From an uncultured Pseudomonadota bacterium (lineage in GTDB: Bacteria; Pseudomonadota; Gammaproteobacteria; Methylococcales; Methylomonadaceae): a stretch of 12,721 bases of DNA. Under the pieces are notes generated by a model, which made no database searches, was not told the origin of the DNA, and saw only the letters and a program-made list of their open reading frames with translations. Shown piece by piece: positions 5,557-12,721 of this stretch; the stretch's first letter is position 1; every line of letters begins with the position of its first letter. The stretch is from contig CAIVBX010000002.1 in the NCBI GenBank assembly GCA_903904275.1, positions 1 to 12,721 on the forward strand, in the 5' to 3' direction. The position numbers and the translations under genes are program-made.

Positions 5557-6681
5557 TTAGTTCTCCAATTTATTTAAACAACTTAGTGTTTCTAGCAAAC
5601 GCGAAACATCATCAAATTCATGCAACGCAGAAAATGTAATCCGTAAACGGGCTTTATTTTTTGGAACAGTTGGCGGACGAATCGCACTCACTAAAAAACC
5701 AACGTCTAAAAGTTGTTGGCTCATTTTCGTGGTGCGAAAACTATCACCAATAAGCAACGGTTGAATCGGCGAATCTGAAGGCATTAACGGCAAATCTGAT
5801 TCTGCCGCGCCACTTTTGAATTGTGAAATCAACGCTTGCAATTTTTCACGTCGCCACGTTTCTTCAATCACAATTTTCAAACTCGCGCGAGTCGCTTCGG
5901 CAATCGCTGGGGGCAGGGCGGTTGTATAAATGTAAGTTCGTGCTGATTGAATTAACGTTTCAATCAACAATTCCGAACCCGCGATAAACGCGCCAAATGT
6001 CCCAAACGCTTTGCCTAACGTTCCCATTAAAATCGGCACATCGTTTTGTGTTAAATTCAATTCTTCAACCAATCCGCCGCCTGTTTTGCCTAAAACACCA
6101 AAACCATGCGCGTCATCGACCATCAAAAGCGCGTCATTTTTTTTCGCCAAATTTGCTAATTCTCGTAATGGCGCAACATCACCATCCATGCTAAAAACGC
6201 CGTCTGTCACAATCAGTTTTTGACCGCTTGCTTTGCTCAATAATTTTTCGAGTTGCGTTAAATCGGCGTGTGGATAACGTTTGAAATTCGCGCCAGAAGA
6301 TAAACCGCCATCAAGCAATGACGCATGATTCAATTTATCTTCAAAAACAAAATCGCCGCGACCAACTAAAGCGTTAATCGCGCCTAAATTTGCCATGTAA
6401 CCCGTTGAAAATAACAATGCGCGTTCACGTCCTGCAAATTCAGCGAGTTCTTCTTCTAACAAATGATGCGCTTTTGAATGTCCACAAATTAAATGTGCCG
6501 AGCCGCTTCCTACACCGTAATCATCAGCCGCTTTTTTAAAAGCGGCGATGACGTTTTCATTCTTCGACAAACCCAAATAATCATTACTGCAAAAATTGAC
6601 GATTTTTTTATCGTCAATGATTCGCCGTGAACGGTATAAACCTTGCAATTTCAGCGCGTCTAAATTGGCTTGCGAAAGCAT
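5557..6681 (-). CDS. bioF: 8-amino-7-oxononanoate synthase
   Basis: BioF is a PLP enzyme that joins pimeloyl-[ACP] (or pimeloyl-CoA) and L-alanine to form 8-amino-7-oxononanoate, opening the ring-assembly part of biotin synthesis in the cytoplasm. The 374 residues compare with about 384 in E. coli. Signature stretches are NFCSNDYLGLS (29-39), GVGSGSAHLICGHS (56-69), LNHASLLDG with the ring-stacking His119, TDGVFSMDGDVAPL (159-172), VDDAHGFG with Asp189 and His192, and GTLGKAFGTFGAF with the PLP lysine at 224. The C-terminal IRPPTVPKNKARLRITFSALHE region (split here as IRPPTVP and ARLRITFSALHE) favours BioF over the related glycine C-acetyltransferase. ATG 6681 directly abuts the purL stop with no intervening base and has no clear ribosome site, so it is probably coupled to purL translation. 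No other biotin gene is in the window. Confidence 0.95.
   Translation of the reverse strand: MLSQANLDALKLQGLYRSRRIIDDKKIVNFCSNDYLGLSKNENVIAAFKKAADDYGVGSGSAHLICGHSKAHHLLEEELAEFAGRERALLFSTGYMANLGAINALVGRGDFVFEDKLNHASLLDGGLSSGANFKRYPHADLTQLEKLLSKASGQKLIVTDGVFSMDGDVAPLRELANLAKKNDALLMVDDAHGFGVLGKTGGGLVEELNLTQNDVPILMGTLGKAFGTFGAFIAGSELLIETLIQSARTYIYTTALPPAIAEATRASLKIVIEETWRREKLQALISQFKSGAAESDLPLMPSDSPIQPLLIGDSFRTTKMSQQLLDVGFLVSAIRPPTVPKNKARLRITFSALHEFDDVSRLLETLSCLNKLEN
5563..5566 (-). promoter_or_regulatory. Ribosome binding site of sdhB within the bioF 3' end
   Basis: GGAG on the minus strand overlaps the penultimate codons of bioF and sits 8 bases before the GTG at 5554. It supports the GTG start and ties sdhB translation to the bioF message. 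Confidence 0.65.
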
Positions 6682-9600
6682 TTAGCCAACCCAAACACGC
6701 GCATTACTGAACAATCGTAACCACGCGCCATCTTTATCCCAATCATTTGGATGCCACGAGTTTTGCAAAGTTCTAAAACAACGCTCTGGATGCGGCATCA
6801 TAATGGTGACTTTGCCATCCGTTGTGGTTAAACCTGTAATCCCAAATGGCGAACCATTAGGATTTGCAGGAAAGTCGGTTGTCGGAACGCCGCGCGAATC
6901 GACATAGGATAGTGCAATCATTTTGGCTTCAACGGCAGCCTGTAAGTTTTGCGAAAACACCGCGCGACCTTCACCGTGTGCGACCACAACAGGCATTCTT
7001 GAACCAGCCATTCCTGCGAGTAAAATCGAAGGCGATTCTTCAACTTTCACCATTGCCACACGCGCTTCAAATTGTTCCGAATTATTACGCGCAAAACGCG
7101 CCCAATGTTGTGCATTTGGAATAATTTCTTTCAAGCCTGACAACATTTGGCAACCGTTACAAACCCCTAAACTAAAGGTATCTTCACGCGCAAAAAACGC
7201 CGCGAATTCATCACGCGCCCGTGGATTGAATAAAATCGATTTTGCCCACCCGCCGCCAGCACCTAAAACATCGCCATAAGAGAAACCGCCGCAAGCTACT
7301 AAGCCTTTGAAATCTTGCAAGCTAACGCGACCATGAATGATGTCGCTCATGTGAACATCGATGCTGGTAAAACCAGCGCGATTAAATGCCGCCGCCATTT
7401 CGACGTGACCGTTCACACCTTGTTCACGCAAAATGGCGACTTTCGGACGAGACAAATTCAAGAATGGTGCGGCAACATCTTCGCGCACATCAAATGTCAA
7501 AAGCGCGTGCAAACCACGGTCTGAATTGTCGGCGATTTGTTCAAATTCTTGTTTCGCACACGCTGGATTATCGCGCAAGGCTTGCATTCTGTAGCTGAGT
7601 TCCGACCACGTTTTTTGTAAATTTGCTCGTGTTTCGCTGTAAATAATTTTGCCGTTTTGCGAAATGTTTAAACCTTGGTTTTCATGTATTCCAACTGTAC
7701 CGATTTCAAATACGCAATCGACTAATCCGTTATGTGCTAACAAGGTTTTTACGTCTTGCGTGTCTTCGGTTTTGATTTGAATGACTGCACCTAATTCTTC
7801 GTTAAATAATTCGCTTAACACGTCGCCGTTTAAATTCAAATTTACTTCTAAACGACTTGCGAAAAGCATTTCAGCCGCAACCGCAAGCAAACCACCGTCC
7901 GAACGGTCATGATAGGCAAGTAATTTTTGTTGATTGTTTAAAGTTTGAATCGATTCAAAAAACGCTTTTAAACGTTTTGCATCGTCCACATCGGGGCAGG
8001 TGTCGCCGAGTTGGTTATAAACTTGAGCCAGCACTGAACCGCCTAAACGATTTTTTCCTGCGCCTAAATCAATCAAAAGTAGTCCGCTGTTTTCAACAGC
8101 TTTCAATTCTGGTGTGAGCGTTTTTGTCACATCCAAAACAGGCGCAAATGCGGTGATAATGAGCGACAACGGCGCAGTCATGGTTTTTTCACCTGTTTCG
8201 TCGCGCCACACAGTTTTCATCGAAAGCGAATCTTTACCGACAGGAATCGCAATGCCTAATTCGGGGCAAAGCTCCAAACCTACTGCTTTCACGGTATCAA
8301 ATAACGCCGCATCTTCACCAGCTACGCCAGCCGCTGCCATCCAATTTGCCGATAATTTAATATCACGCACAGCATCAATTCGCGCCGCTGCTAAATTCGT
8401 CAACGCTTCACCAATTGCCATCCGTCCCGAAGCGGGCGCGTTAATCACGGCGATTGGCGAGCGTTCACCCATCGCCATTGCTTCGCCTGTTGTGGCTTGA
8501 AAACCCGAGGTTGTCACCGCAACATCGGCAACAGGAATTTGCCAACGTCCAACCATTTGGTCACGCGCGACTAAACCCGTCACCGAACGGTCGCCGATAT
8601 GAATTAAGAAACTTTTGTCTGCAACAGCTGGAAACGCTAACACGCGGTTAATCGCTTCCGAAAGTTCGATATTTTCAGCGTTAAATGCGGCAACGTTTGG
8701 TGCAACGTGTTCAACGGTGCGGTGCATTTTGGGTGGTTTGCCGAATAATACAGACATCGGTAAATCAACAGGTTTGTCACCCAATAAATTGTCCGAAAGG
8801 CTTAAATGTTCTTCGTTTGTCGCTTCACCGATGACCGCAAACAAGCAATGTTCGCGTTCGCAGAAGGCTTTAAATAATTCGAGCGATTCAGGTTTGATGG
8901 CAACAACGTAACGTTCTTGCGCTTCGTTGCACCAAATTTGCATTGGTGACATGCCTAAATCCGCATTTTGTACGTTGCGTAATTCAAAACGTCCGCCGCG
9001 TTCGCAATCGTGGATAATTTCAGGCACGGCGTTTGATAAACCGCCTGCACCAATATCGTGAATCGACACAATCGGCGTATTTTCACCGAGCGCGTTGCAA
9101 TGGTTGATAACTTCTTGGCAACGACGTTCCATTTCGGGATTTTCACGTTGCACGCTGGCAAAATCAAGTGTTTCAGCGCTTTCGCCTGACGCTTGCGACG
9201 ATGCTGCGCCACCGCCTAGCCCAATCAACATCGCAGGGCCACCCAAAATAATAATGAGTGAACCTGCTGGAATGGGTTGTTTGTTAATCAACATCGGGCG
9301 AATGCTACCTAAACCGCCTGCAATCATAATCGGTTTGTGATAGCCGCGAAGTTCGTTGTCGCTGCCTAAAACGGGTTGCTCAAAGGTGCGAAAATAACCC
9401 GCTAAATTCGGACGACCAAATTCATTATTAAACGCCGCACCACCGAGCGGAGCTTCAATCATAATGTCGAGCGCAGACGCGATGCGTTCAGGTTTGCCGT
9501 TGGCTTGTTCCCAAGGTTGCTCGAAATCGGGAATTTGCAAATGCGACACGGAAAAACCTGTTAAACCTGCTTTCGGTGTTGAACCGCGACCTGTCGCGCC

Positions 9601-10533
9601 TTCGTCACGGATTTCACCACCGCTGCCTGTCGCCGCGCCTGAATAAGGCGAAATTGCGGTTGGATGATTATGCGTTTCCACTTTCATCAATAAATGCGCG
9701 GCTTCTTCGGTGTAGCTGTATTCTCCCGTGTGCGGATTGCGAATAAAGACTTGCGTCTGGGCATTTTCAACCACTGACGCATTATCGTGATACGCTGACA
9801 GGATGCCGTGTGGGCTGACTTCTGACGTGTGGCGAATCATTTTGAATAACGATTGCGCTTGTTCGATGCCGTCAATTGTCCAACTCGCGTTAAAAATTTT
9901 GTGGCGGCAATGTTCCGAATTCGCCTGTGCGAACATCATGAGTTCTACGTCAGTTGGATTGCGTTCAAGTTGCACAAATGCGTCGGTCAAGTAATCGATT
10001 TCGTCTGCTGACAACGCTAAACCTAAATCCGTATTTGCTAAAACCAGCGCGTCACGTCCTTGTTCAATCACATTTACACGTTGCAATGGTTGTGGCTCGT
10101 GATGTGCGAAAAGTTCTAAATTATTTTGGTCGCGGACAACGGTTTGCGTCATGCGGTCGTGCAATTTTTTGGCAACGTTTTCATTCAATGGCGACGCGCT
10201 GTCAATGAAGTATTCAATGCCACGTTCGATACGTTCAATGTCTGTTAATCCACAACGGTGCGCGATGTCCGTAGCTTTGCTTGACCACGGCGAAATCGTC
10301 CCCGAACGTGGCACAACTAATAAACATTCGCCTTCTTCTGCAACAGAATTGGGTGAACCGTAAGTTAAAAGTTGTTCCAAAATAGTTTGTTGTTCAGACG
10401 TGATTTCACCTGAAACAAAATGCACAAATCGGGCTGAAACTTTTTGAATGTCAGGTTGAATGCTTTGTAATTCAGAAAGTAATTTTTCTAAACGGAATTC
10501 AGATAATGCAGCGGTGCTGATGAGTTTTTGCAT
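6682..10533 (-). CDS. purL: Phosphoribosylformylglycinamidine synthase, single-chain
   Basis: PurL converts FGAR to FGAM with glutamine and ATP, the fourth step of de novo purine synthesis. This is the long single-chain type (1283 residues; E. coli about 1295), joining a small N-terminal PurS-like domain, a linker, two AIRS-like halves and a glutaminase domain. Visible motifs include AQANSEHCRHKIFNA (about 203-217), KVETHNHPTAISPYSGAATG in the first synthetase half, GRPNLAGYFRTFE, LGGGAASSQASGE, DRSVTGLVARDQMVGRW, and PVGKDSLSMKT. The class I glutaminase triad is Cys1125 (SLGVCNGCQ), His1248 and Glu1250 (MPHPERCFR). The start is ATG 10533 (MQKLISTAALSEFR); no strong Shine-Dalgarno precedes it. 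It is divergent from parE across 121 bp and heads the compact purL-bioF-sdhB-sdhE-rhodanese unit. No PurR-type operator was recognised upstream. Confidence 0.98.
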   Translation of the reverse strand: MQKLISTAALSEFRLEKLLSELQSIQPDIQKVSARFVHFVSGEITSEQQTILEQLLTYGSPNSVAEEGECLLVVPRSGTISPWSSKATDIAHRCGLTDIERIERGIEYFIDSASPLNENVAKKLHDRMTQTVVRDQNNLELFAHHEPQPLQRVNVIEQGRDALVLANTDLGLALSADEIDYLTDAFVQLERNPTDVELMMFAQANSEHCRHKIFNASWTIDGIEQAQSLFKMIRHTSEVSPHGILSAYHDNASVVENAQTQVFIRNPHTGEYSYTEEAAHLLMKVETHNHPTAISPYSGAATGSGGEIRDEGATGRGSTPKAGLTGFSVSHLQIPDFEQPWEQANGKPERIASALDIMIEAPLGGAAFNNEFGRPNLAGYFRTFEQPVLGSDNELRGYHKPIMIAGGLGSIRPMLINKQPIPAGSLIIILGGPAMLIGLGGGAASSQASGESAETLDFASVQRENPEMERRCQEVINHCNALGENTPIVSIHDIGAGGLSNAVPEIIHDCERGGRFELRNVQNADLGMSPMQIWCNEAQERYVVAIKPESLELFKAFCEREHCLFAVIGEATNEEHLSLSDNLLGDKPVDLPMSVLFGKPPKMHRTVEHVAPNVAAFNAENIELSEAINRVLAFPAVADKSFLIHIGDRSVTGLVARDQMVGRWQIPVADVAVTTSGFQATTGEAMAMGERSPIAVINAPASGRMAIGEALTNLAAARIDAVRDIKLSANWMAAAGVAGEDAALFDTVKAVGLELCPELGIAIPVGKDSLSMKTVWRDETGEKTMTAPLSLIITAFAPVLDVTKTLTPELKAVENSGLLLIDLGAGKNRLGGSVLAQVYNQLGDTCPDVDDAKRLKAFFESIQTLNNQQKLLAYHDRSDGGLLAVAAEMLFASRLEVNLNLNGDVLSELFNEELGAVIQIKTEDTQDVKTLLAHNGLVDCVFEIGTVGIHENQGLNISQNGKIIYSETRANLQKTWSELSYRMQALRDNPACAKQEFEQIADNSDRGLHALLTFDVREDVAAPFLNLSRPKVAILREQGVNGHVEMAAAFNRAGFTSIDVHMSDIIHGRVSLQDFKGLVACGGFSYGDVLGAGGGWAKSILFNPRARDEFAAFFAREDTFSLGVCNGCQMLSGLKEIIPNAQHWARFARNNSEQFEARVAMVKVEESPSILLAGMAGSRMPVVVAHGEGRAVFSQNLQAAVEAKMIALSYVDSRGVPTTDFPANPNGSPFGITGLTTTDGKVTIMMPHPERCFRTLQNSWHPNDWDKDGAWLRLFSNARVWVG

Positions 10534-10654
10534 GATTTTTTTGTGAAAATGAAAAAGTGGTTAGTTTAAATTATTTTGTTGTCGCGTTCGCTATCGATTT
10601 TCATGATAATTGTGACACTAATCTTAAAATTTTGTTTTCCTCTGATTTTACTCA
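10534..10654. promoter_or_regulatory. Divergent purL/parE intergenic region
   Basis: These 121 bp separate the divergent purL and parE starts and must hold the control signals for both, unless transcription enters from further away. It is AT-rich. GATAAT (plus strand, near 10603-10608) and TATCAT read on the minus strand over the same place resemble -10 boxes, but neither has a good -35 at 16-18 bp, so no promoter is called precisely. Neither parE (TTTTACTCA before the ATG) nor purL (AAAAAAATC before the ATG) shows a purine-rich ribosome site. Confidence 0.45.
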
Positions 10655-12553
10655 ATGACCAATCAATCAAATTATACTGCCGCTGCAATTGAAGTTTTAA
10701 GCGGTTTAGAACCTGTTCGCAAACGACCAGGTATGTACACCGACACCACACGTCCAAATCATTTGGCTCAAGAAGTTATCGACAACAGTGTCGATGAAGC
10801 GTTAGCAGGACACGCCAATAAAATCGATGTAATTCTACACAAAGATAGCGCAATTTCCGTGAGCGACAATGGTCGCGGAATGCCTGTTGATATTCATCCA
10901 GAACAAAACATGACAGGCGTTGAAGTGATTTTGACGCAATTACACGCTGGCGGAAAATTTTCCAACAAAAATTATCAATTCTCAGGCGGTTTGCACGGCG
11001 TGGGAATTTCGGTTGTAAATGCGTTGTCTAGTGAATTAGAAGTGACTGTGAAACGTAGCGGTAAAGTCTATTCGATGCGTTTTGCGGATGGCGAAAAACA
11101 AACAGAATTACTCGAAACTGGAACAGTCGGAAAAAATAATACAGGCACAACCGTTTATTTTTTGCCGAATGAAAAATACTTTGATTCGCCAAAAATCTCC
11201 GTTTCAAAACTGAAACACGTTTTACGCGCTAAAGCGGTTTTATGTGCAGGTTTAAAAATTTCGCTCAAAATTGAACAAACCGATGAAGCCTTTGAATGGT
11301 GTTATCAAAACGGTTTGCAAGATTATTTAAATGACCGAATTGGGGATTTAGAATTTTTCCCCGAAACACCGTTTATGGGCAATATGAGCGCAGATCATGA
11401 AGCCGTTGAATGGGGTGTTTTGTGGGCGGTTGAAAATCCCAATGAAATGGTCGCCGAAAGCTACGTTAATTTAGTTCCCACTGCGCAAGGCGGTACACAC
11501 GTTAATGGTTTGCGAGCAGGTTTAACCGAAGCGATTCGTGAATTTTGCGACATTCGTGATTTGTTGCCGCGTGGCGTAAAAATCGCCCCCGAGGACGTTT
11601 GGGAACAATGCCATTTTGTTTTATCCGTCAAACTCGAAGACCCGCAATTTTCAGGACAAACCAAAGAACGTTTAAGTTCGCGCGAATGTGTGGCGTTTAT
11701 TTCTGGCGTTGTAAAAGACAGTTTTAGTTTGTGGCTCAATTCGCACACCAACGAAGGCGAAAAAATCGCCGAGTTAATCATCAACAGCGCACAAAAACGG
11801 TTGCGTTCAAATAAAAAAATCGTCCGCAAAAAAATCACTTCAGGTCCTGCGTTACCAGGAAAATTAGCGGATTGCTCCGCGCAGGACATCAATCGCACGG
11901 AATTATTTTTAGTTGAAGGCGATTCGGCAGGCGGAAGTGCGAAACAAGCGCGGGAGCGTGATTTTCAAGCCATTATGCCTTTGCGTGGGAAAATTCTGAA
12001 CACTTGGGAAGTTGAATCCTCTCAAGTCATGGCTTCGCAAGAAATTCACGATATTGCGGTTGCGTTGGGAATTGAGCCTGATTCAGATGATTTGCAAGCC
12101 TTACGTTATGGCAAAGTGTGTATTTTGGCGGATGCTGATTCAGACGGAAATCACATTGCTACTTTGATTTGCGCTTTATTTTACAAACATTTCAATGCGC
12201 TGGTTAGAAACGGTCACGTTTTCGTTGCGATGCCTCCGCTTTATCGTGTTGATGTAGGCAAACGGGTTTTTTACGCGCTCGATGAATCGGAACGCCAAGG
12301 GATTTTAGACCGTATCAAAGCGGAAAGAATCAAAGGACAAGTGAACGTGCAACGTTTTAAAGGGTTGGGGGAAATGAACCCAAGCCAATTGCGTGAGACG
12401 ACGATGAATCCTGACACGCGCCGTTTGGTGCAATTAACGGTTGATGATTTTGACGCTACCGAAGGAATGATGGATTTGTTACTCGCCAAAAAACGCGCTG
12501 GGGATAGAAAAGCGTGGCTTGAAGCGAGTGGGCATTTAGCGGCTGTCGTGTAG
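10655..12553 (+). CDS. parE: DNA topoisomerase IV subunit B
   Basis: ParE is the ATPase subunit of topoisomerase IV, which with ParC decatenates daughter chromosomes. The 632 residues match the usual 630 of the E. coli type. The GHKL ATPase domain shows Glu40 and Asn44 (QEVIDNSVDEAL), DNGRGMP (71-77), LHAGGKFSNKNYQFSGGLHG (97-116) and GVGISVVNAL. The transducer domain has QGGTHVNGLR and the QTKERLSS segment. The TOPRIM domain has TELFLVEGDSAGGSAKQAR with Glu421, and DADSDGNHIATL with Asp493/495/497. QRFKGLGEMNPSQL follows near the C-terminus. RPGMYTDTTRPNHL and the lack of the gammaproteobacterial GyrB insert identify it as ParE, not GyrB. The start at ATG 10655 gives MTNQSNYTAAAIEVL, matching the family N-terminus. 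ParC is not in the window. The gene is divergent from purL and convergent with the partial gene at the right edge. Confidence 0.97.
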   Translation: MTNQSNYTAAAIEVLSGLEPVRKRPGMYTDTTRPNHLAQEVIDNSVDEALAGHANKIDVILHKDSAISVSDNGRGMPVDIHPEQNMTGVEVILTQLHAGGKFSNKNYQFSGGLHGVGISVVNALSSELEVTVKRSGKVYSMRFADGEKQTELLETGTVGKNNTGTTVYFLPNEKYFDSPKISVSKLKHVLRAKAVLCAGLKISLKIEQTDEAFEWCYQNGLQDYLNDRIGDLEFFPETPFMGNMSADHEAVEWGVLWAVENPNEMVAESYVNLVPTAQGGTHVNGLRAGLTEAIREFCDIRDLLPRGVKIAPEDVWEQCHFVLSVKLEDPQFSGQTKERLSSRECVAFISGVVKDSFSLWLNSHTNEGEKIAELIINSAQKRLRSNKKIVRKKITSGPALPGKLADCSAQDINRTELFLVEGDSAGGSAKQARERDFQAIMPLRGKILNTWEVESSQVMASQEIHDIAVALGIEPDSDDLQALRYGKVCILADADSDGNHIATLICALFYKHFNALVRNGHVFVAMPPLYRVDVGKRVFYALDESERQGILDRIKAERIKGQVNVQRFKGLGEMNPSQLRETTMNPDTRRLVQLTVDDFDATEGMMDLLLAKKRAGDRKAWLEASGHLAAVV

Positions 12554-12601
12554 CGTCTAAAAATAATTATTTTCGAATTTTAAAAATTAAAATCAGCTGT
12601 A
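12554..12601. other. Convergent AT-rich spacer with palindrome
   Basis: These 48 bases lie between the parE stop and the stop of the convergent partial gene. They hold a perfect 14-base palindrome AAAATAATTATTTT (12560-12573) followed by further A/T runs (ATTTTAAAAATTAAAAT). It could help end transcription from both sides, but without any G/C in the stem a true intrinsic terminator is doubtful. Confidence 0.35.
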
Positions 12602-12721
12602 TTACTGACGTACCAACCGAATATGATTGCTGTTTCCTTTGTTGTAACTGCCTGTATAACCGTAGTTGAAAAAAACATACCACGCATTACTATTAAGGAA
12701 AGCATCAGGTGAAGATGACCA
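12602..12721 (-). CDS. C-terminal end of a DUF1566 (Lcl C-terminal domain)-like protein, 5' part outside the window
   Basis: Only the last 39 codons and the TAA stop are present; the frame is open to the window edge. The peptide starts WSSSPDAFLNSNAWYVFF and ends NYGYTGSYNKGNSNHIRLVRQ. This is the typical end of DUF1566 domains: a WSSS turn, then AW-x-V, an aromatic/Asn/Gly-rich stretch and a closing (V/I)RLVR. Such domains have a C-type-lectin-like fold and are often found on secreted or surface proteins in sediment and sulfur bacteria. Function is unknown. The end of the gene is rich in NNY codons (AAC, TAC, GGC, AGC, AAT, CAT), which is how variable regions of diversity-generating retroelement targets look, though no template repeat or reverse transcriptase is in the window. 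It converges on parE with 48 bases between stop codons. Domain assignment is from pattern memory. Confidence 0.78.
   Translation of the reverse strand, partial: WSSSPDAFLNSNAWYVFFNYGYTGSYNKGNSNHIRLVRQ

Noticed and set aside
5557..6681. Assignment as glycine C-acetyltransferase (kbl)
   Set aside because: The IRPPTVP and SNDYLGLS contexts and overall length fit BioF better, and no threonine dehydrogenase gene is adjacent.
8114..8500. 128-codon open frame on the plus strand within purL
   Set aside because: It lies antisense to strongly conserved PurL coding sequence, has no recognisable product, and long shadow frames are expected opposite such a gene.
10534..10654. Specific promoter boxes for purL and parE
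   Set aside because: Possible -10 boxes (GATAAT, TATCAT) have no acceptable -35 partner at 16-18 bp, so exact promoters are not claimed.
11461..11898. 145-codon open frame on the minus strand within parE
   Set aside because: It is antisense to the conserved transducer and TOPRIM region of ParE; no ribosome site or family resemblance.
10655..12553. Assignment as GyrB
   Set aside because: The N-terminal YTDTTRPNHL segment, the DADSDG form of the TOPRIM motif and the 632-residue length without the large insert point to ParE.
1..12721. tRNA genes, CRISPR repeats, insertion sequences or phage genes
   Set aside because: None was seen; nearly all of the window is explained by conserved housekeeping genes and short spacers.

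Overview
The window carries 12 protein-coding genes (two cut by the window edges) and is a densely packed piece of an ordinary bacterial chromosome. The proteins (PNPase, S15, TruB, LpxH, SdhB/SdhE, BioF, full-length single-chain PurL, ParE) read like gammaproteobacterial orthologues. LpxH implies an outer membrane with lipid A. The DNA is moderately AT-rich. That combination, plus a DUF1566-type gene at the right edge, would suit a Thiotrichales/Beggiatoaceae-like lineage, but this placement is a guess from general resemblance. TGA acts as a normal stop (sdhB), so the standard bacterial code applies.

Layout, reading the minus strand from right to left. First comes purL (10533-6682), then bioF, sdhB, sdhE and a secreted rhodanese-like protein, spaced 0, 2, -4 and 18 nt apart. 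This looks like one transcription unit, ending at a perfect 11-bp hairpin (4037-4063). Next is lpxH, then a 118-residue protein of unknown function whose stop codon overlaps the truB start by 8 nt. After truB comes a terminator-like hairpin with a U-run, then rpsO, another strong hairpin, and pnp, which runs off the left edge (521 codons visible). On the plus strand parE (10655-12553) diverges from purL across a 121-bp gap. At the right edge the last 39 codons of a minus-strand DUF1566-like gene converge on parE.

Functional themes are RNA processing and translation (truB, rpsO, pnp), lipid A synthesis (lpxH), respiration and its cofactor assembly (sdhB, sdhE), biotin synthesis (bioF), purine synthesis (purL) and chromosome decatenation (parE). 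The truB-rpsO-pnp order is the classical one. Two things are not classical: rbfA does not precede truB, and sdhB-sdhE sits behind purL-bioF instead of behind sdhCDA. Five of the genes appear to start at GTG, several of them translationally coupled to the gene before.

No mobile element, CRISPR array, tRNA or rRNA was seen. The observations most worth following are the unknown truB-coupled protein, the displaced sdhB-sdhE pair, and the DUF1566 C-terminus, whose codon make-up resembles the variable region of a diversity-generating retroelement target.
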